Of a stretch of DNA of 15,455 bases, positions 12,540-15,455 are shown piece after piece; positions within the stretch are counted from its first letter, which is position 1, and every line of letters begins with the position of its first letter. The notes under the pieces were generated by a model that made no database searches, had not been told where the DNA came from, and was given only the letters and a program-made list of their open reading frames with translations. The DNA is from Bacillota bacterium (GTDB taxonomy: Bacteria; Bacillota; Clostridia; Peptostreptococcales; Anaerovoracaceae). Location: NCBI GenBank assembly GCA_029266295.1, contig JAQSXD010000052.1:1-15455 (forward strand), read 5' to 3'. A program made the translations under genes and the position numbers.

Positions 12540-14447
12540 CTAACCCAGTCTGTGCTTTCGAAAATCACTGGGCTTATGTCCTGCATATTTACAGAACACC
12601 CTGTTGAAATAAGCACTGTCGGCAAAGCCTGCCTCCGCAGCAATCCGGTAAATCGGATAGTTTGAATTATGCAGCATTTCTTTAGCATATTCGACCTTGA
12701 GAGAATTAATATACTCGATATAACTCATGCCAACCTTTTTTTTAAACAGACGGCTGAAATATTGCGGATTCAGGTGTACATGCTCTGCCAAAGTTCCCAA
12801 TAAAATCTCTTCTCTGTAATGCTGCTTAATATATGAGATGGCTGTAGCGATCAGATCTTTATCTTCTACTACCTGACGTCCGCCTTCTTTTTTTATCTTT
12901 TTTTCGTCCAAAACTGCAAGAACTTTGTTCAGCGATTCCCTTAAATCAAGAGTGTCCACGGGCTTCAGCAAATAATCAACCACCCGCGCCTGCAGCGCAT
13001 TCTGCACAAAGTTAAAGTCTGAGTATGCTGTAATGATGATCGTCTGAACCTCGGGAAGATGCTGCATAATTTCTTTTTGCGCATTGATCCCGTTCATTTC
13101 CGGAAGTCCGATATCCATCAGGATGATATCCGGCTTATTCTGACAGGCTTTCACAATAGCTTCTTTTCCGTTCCTGGCATCGTCCAGCAGTCCGAGCTTG
13201 CCTTTGTAATCTCTGGACAATATGAGGTTCAACGCTTTTCGTTCCAGTGGGGAAGGAAGCTTGATTTCGACCACCGTCTCCGTATCAGGGATGCTTCTGA
13301 TTGTCAGTCCATAGCCGGAACCGAAATAATCCTTCAGTCTTCCGTTGGAATTCATGATGCCCAAGCCAACATTTTCATCGTCTTCATCCATAATCATTTT
13401 TAATTTCTCTGCCGAGAAACCGACACCGGTATCTTTTACAATTATGATGACATCATTGGCATCCAATTTACCTGTTACAAATATTCTACCCCCATTGGCT
13501 CTTGGCTCAAGACCATGAATAATCGCATTTTCCACAACAGGCTGCAAAATCATTGCGGGGATTCGATAATCCAAAATCGTATCCGGAACGTCAATGCGGT
13601 AGGATATCCTGTCCTGATAACGAACATCCTGAATAAACAGATATCTTCTGATATTTTCCAGTTCCGTTCTGATTTTGGGAAATTCCTCCTTTTGTTTCAG
13701 ATTATATCGAAGCAAGCCGGAAAGGCATAAAATCATCTCCTCGGTCTTCGGCGCATCTTCGAACATTGCCATACGTCCAATGGAGTTTAGTGTATTAAAC
13801 AGGAAATGCGGGTTGATCTGAGCCTCAATGGTTTTCAGCTGAGCATTCCTGACTTTTTTCTGAATTTCCAGCTTTTCTTCTGACTCTTTCAGGAGCGCCA
13901 TCTGGGTAATATTTTTCATCCCGATTTCAGCAAAATAATTTGCCAGAAATCCGTAGCAGTCCAAACAACTGTATATGTACGCTTCAGGCACAACGGGAAT
14001 CTGTGCGATAGCCGCTTTCAGCTGATCCTCCGGCAGGTCAAGCTCCCTTGAAAGCTTCTCAACATCAAAATTATTTCTCCGATATTCTTCTCCTTCAATG
14101 AAGGCCTGTCCGCCCAAAACCGCACCGAGATATTTTCCGTCAACAATGATTGCGGCGGCACAGTCCTTCAGTCCCATATGACAATCATGAAAACAAACTT
14201 CTCTGGTTTGGTATGCCCTCTCACTTAAGATTGCTCCTGACTTTTCACAGCGCTTAGCTCCCACCGGAGAGGAACGGATCAGATCACAAAAAGGAATAAA
14301 ATTAACAAAGTCGCCGACCGTATTGCCTTCCGGGTCAGCGGTTATAATAGAAAAGTTTAGCAGATCAGAGATTTTCTTTTGTGCATTCATCAAAACGTCG
14401 ACATCGATGATATCCTTTAATCGTAATTCTTCTTTCAGTCTTGCCAT
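12540..14447 (-). CDS. PocR-domain sensor kinase fused to an AraC-type response regulator
   Basis: A 635-residue cytosolic protein; no membrane segment is seen. In order: a PocR ligand-binding domain (about 10-185, with C67, C85, C89, C96 in RCEKSG...CFHDCHMGLKDC), a LytS/YesM-type kinase with H214 in NPHFLFNTLN, and an HATPase with N-box QPVVENAIIHG and DTGVGFS (339-345). A receiver with D445 (ILMDIGLPEMNG), T473 and K495 (LLKPVD) follows, then an AraC HTH (about 530-635). PocR domains are thought to sense small hydrocarbon-like ligands, so it probably senses the GRE substrate and activates the operon. The kinase runs straight into PLERKALNLIL near residue 400, so the receiver lacks its first strand and acidic pair. 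GGAGGACT precedes the start. In related loci these halves are normally two genes. Confidence 0.9.
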   Translation of the reverse strand: MARLKEELRLKDIIDVDVLMNAQKKISDLLNFSIITADPEGNTVGDFVNFIPFCDLIRSSPVGAKRCEKSGAILSERAYQTREVCFHDCHMGLKDCAAAIIVDGKYLGAVLGGQAFIEGEEYRRNNFDVEKLSRELDLPEDQLKAAIAQIPVVPEAYIYSCLDCYGFLANYFAEIGMKNITQMALLKESEEKLEIQKKVRNAQLKTIEAQINPHFLFNTLNSIGRMAMFEDAPKTEEMILCLSGLLRYNLKQKEEFPKIRTELENIRRYLFIQDVRYQDRISYRIDVPDTILDYRIPAMILQPVVENAIIHGLEPRANGGRIFVTGKLDANDVIIIVKDTGVGFSAEKLKMIMDEDDENVGLGIMNSNGRLKDYFGSGYGLTIRSIPDTETVVEIKLPSPLERKALNLILSRDYKGKLGLLDDARNGKEAIVKACQNKPDIILMDIGLPEMNGINAQKEIMQHLPEVQTIIITAYSDFNFVQNALQARVVDYLLKPVDTLDLRESLNKVLAVLDEKKIKKEGGRQVVEDKDLIATAISYIKQHYREEILLGTLAEHVHLNPQYFSRLFKKKVGMSYIEYINSLKVEYAKEMLHNSNYPIYRIAAEAGFADSAYFNRVFCKYAGHKPSDFRKHRLG

Positions 14448-14706
14448 TCCTAAGTCCTCCTATATTTATCTTATACTGTTTCCAGTTTAAAATATAGAGA
14501 TTTATTTCAAAACAATACGATAGGATTGTCATTGATAAAATTATAACGTACAATGCTCCGTTCTGATGGCATTTGCGATATCAATTATTGTACAAATCAT
14601 ACTATTTGCTTCATCAGCTTTTGTAGTATCGAGACTTTGCATCTCTCCTTTGTCCATAAATAGACTTATTGTACTACTATTCCTAATCTTATCGGTAGAT
14701 ATAGCG
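14448..14706. other. Intergenic region upstream of the sensor-regulator
   Basis: AT-rich, with no convincing gene. It must hold the promoter of the kinase-regulator, but several weak TATAAT-like hexamers compete and none has a good -35. The TTTGTACAATA motif (minus strand, 14586-14596) shared with the GRM upstream region lies here. Two short open frames, one on each strand, have no ribosome binding site. Confidence 0.35.
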
Positions 14707-14742
14707 AGGCCGCAGACTTTCATCAGTGAAATTCTGCGGCCT
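14707..14742 (-). terminator. Long hairpin behind the SpoIIQ-like gene
   Basis: AGGCCGCAGA (14707-14716) and TCTGCGGCCT (14733-14742) form a perfect 10-bp stem. After one mismatch an inner stem 14718-14722/14727-14731 continues around a 4-nt loop. It begins 5 bases past the ancestral stop codon of the M23 gene (14748-14750), as a transcript end would. The downstream U-tract is poor, so termination strength is uncertain. Confidence 0.55.
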
Positions 14743-14747
14743 ATGGA

Positions 14748-15427
14748 TTATTTAATATAGCTGCTGGGGTCAATTGGTACTCCGTCTTTCAGCACTTCAA
14801 AATGTAAATGTGGGGTCTCCAAACTGGGGTCTCCAAACTTTCAAATAGAGAAGAGCTTCCGACACCGCTGATGGGTTGTCCTTTTTTGACAACATCTCCT
14901 TCACCGATCATTTTGGTTGTACTCAGGTTTGAATACCTGGTTACAATGCCGTCGCCATGCGCGATTTCAATGGTAATTCCCAATTTGTCATCATTGTACA
15001 CCTTTGTGATGGTTCCGTCTCCGGCAGCCAGCACCGGGGTATCCGTAGATGCCTCAATGTCAACTCCGGTATGGATGATAAACTGATCCAAAGTAGGAGA
15101 ATAAATTGGCACATCATTTGAGAAGTCTTTTACTATCTTCCCCTCAAGAGGAACTGTAAATGAAGTCGCTTTCTTCTCATTTGTTCCAGGAGTTTCGCTT
15201 GGTTTCTGAGCCGTACTATCGATTGTCGGCACTGGTTTTACAACGTCCTGCTCCCCCTGGTCAATGATATTATCGTCTTGTGCAATATTAATATTATCGT
15301 CATCATCAAGATCAAGCTGATCAAAATTGGATTTCATCGTGAAGATCGACGCAATCGCAACTACACAGAAGCAAAGAACAAGTGCAACAGCTACTCTGTC
15401 ATTTGGTTTTTTAGGATTCAATCGCAT
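14748..15427 (-). pseudogene. SpoIIQ-like M23/LytM peptidase-domain protein, 3' end frameshifted
   Basis: The readable frame runs 15427-14789 (212 residues): a short cytosolic N-terminus, one membrane segment (about 11-31), an acidic and Pro/Thr-rich linker, then a LytM/M23 domain with H119 and D123 (IIHTGVDIE) and HGDGIVTRYSNL. The second zinc motif should follow LFESLETP, but a 14-bp tandem duplication (14811-14824 and 14825-14838) shifts the frame and the protein ends WRPHIYILKC. Removing one copy restores HLHFEVLKDGVPIDPSSYIK and a stop at 14748-14750, giving 221 residues. The layout matches SpoIIQ, which joins SpoIIIAH to bridge forespore and mother cell. The start at 15427 is chosen because the GGAGGTG site sits just upstream of it, inside the alternative start at 15442. 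Confidence 0.85.
14811..14838. repeat. 14-bp perfect tandem duplication
   Basis: TGGGGTCTCCAAAC occurs twice in direct tandem, 14811-14824 and 14825-14838. It lies inside the M23 coding region and, as 14 is not a multiple of three, it breaks the reading frame exactly before the HxH metal-binding motif. Confidence 0.95.
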
Positions 15428-15455
15428 ATAAAACACCTCCAACAGTATTATTTCC

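Noticed and set aside
14541..14760. Short open frames on both strands between the M23 gene and the sensor-regulator (60 codons minus, 64 codons plus)
   Set aside because: No ribosome binding site; the minus one starts inside the terminator hairpin, and the plus one is a hydrophobic AT-rich frame with no family features.
1..15455. CRISPR array, insertion sequence or phage genes
   Set aside because: No regular spacer-repeat pattern and no transposase, integrase or phage-like protein on either strand.

Overview
The window is most likely from an anaerobic, spore-forming Clostridia (Bacillota). The reasons are strong AGGAGG-type ribosome binding sites, an oxygen-sensitive glycyl radical enzyme (GRE), a SpoIIQ-like M23 protein and a raiA-like structured RNA. 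Almost all genes lie on the minus strand, so the biological order runs from right to left.

Right end (about 15427 to 12540): a membrane-anchored M23/LytM protein resembling SpoIIQ, whose last codons are frameshifted by a 14-bp tandem duplication. It is followed by a soluble PocR-type sensor kinase fused in one reading frame to an AraC-type response regulator. The regulator half lacks the start of its receiver domain. A Rho-independent terminator and a promoter/leader region of about 400 bp separate this gene from the next operon.

Centre (12132 to 951): twelve closely spaced co-directional genes encode a glycyl-radical-enzyme-associated bacterial microcompartment (GRM). In transcription order they are: PduA-like hexamer shell protein, short PduB-like trimer, CoA-acylating aldehyde dehydrogenase with a repeat-bearing C-terminal tail, EutN-type pentamer, iron-dependent alcohol dehydrogenase, the GRE, a second PduA-like protein, a long PduB-like trimer, a PduK-like hexamer with a long charged extension, PduL phosphotransacylase, a flavoprotein, and the GRE-activating radical SAM enzyme. 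The inferred route is substrate to aldehyde inside the shell, then dismutation to alcohol (NADH recycling) and acyl-CoA (CoA recycling by PduL to acyl phosphate). The GRE keeps glycerol/diol dehydratase-like catalytic positions, but the loop after its GCVEP cysteine motif does not look like the choline, glycerol or propanediol enzymes, so its substrate is open. The window has no class II aldolase, transporter, PduS/RnfC-like protein or acetate kinase.

Left end (1 to 950): no convincing protein gene. It holds a cluster of DnaA boxes (216-346) that looks origin-like, two 59-bp direct repeats that each carry a terminator hairpin and a tRNA-Gly-like 3' end around a GC-rich palindromic island, and a plus-strand structured RNA (about 700-889) with a pseudoknot and its own terminator. 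That RNA runs tail-to-tail toward the GRM operon.

Functional assignments come from motif reading only; no database search was possible.
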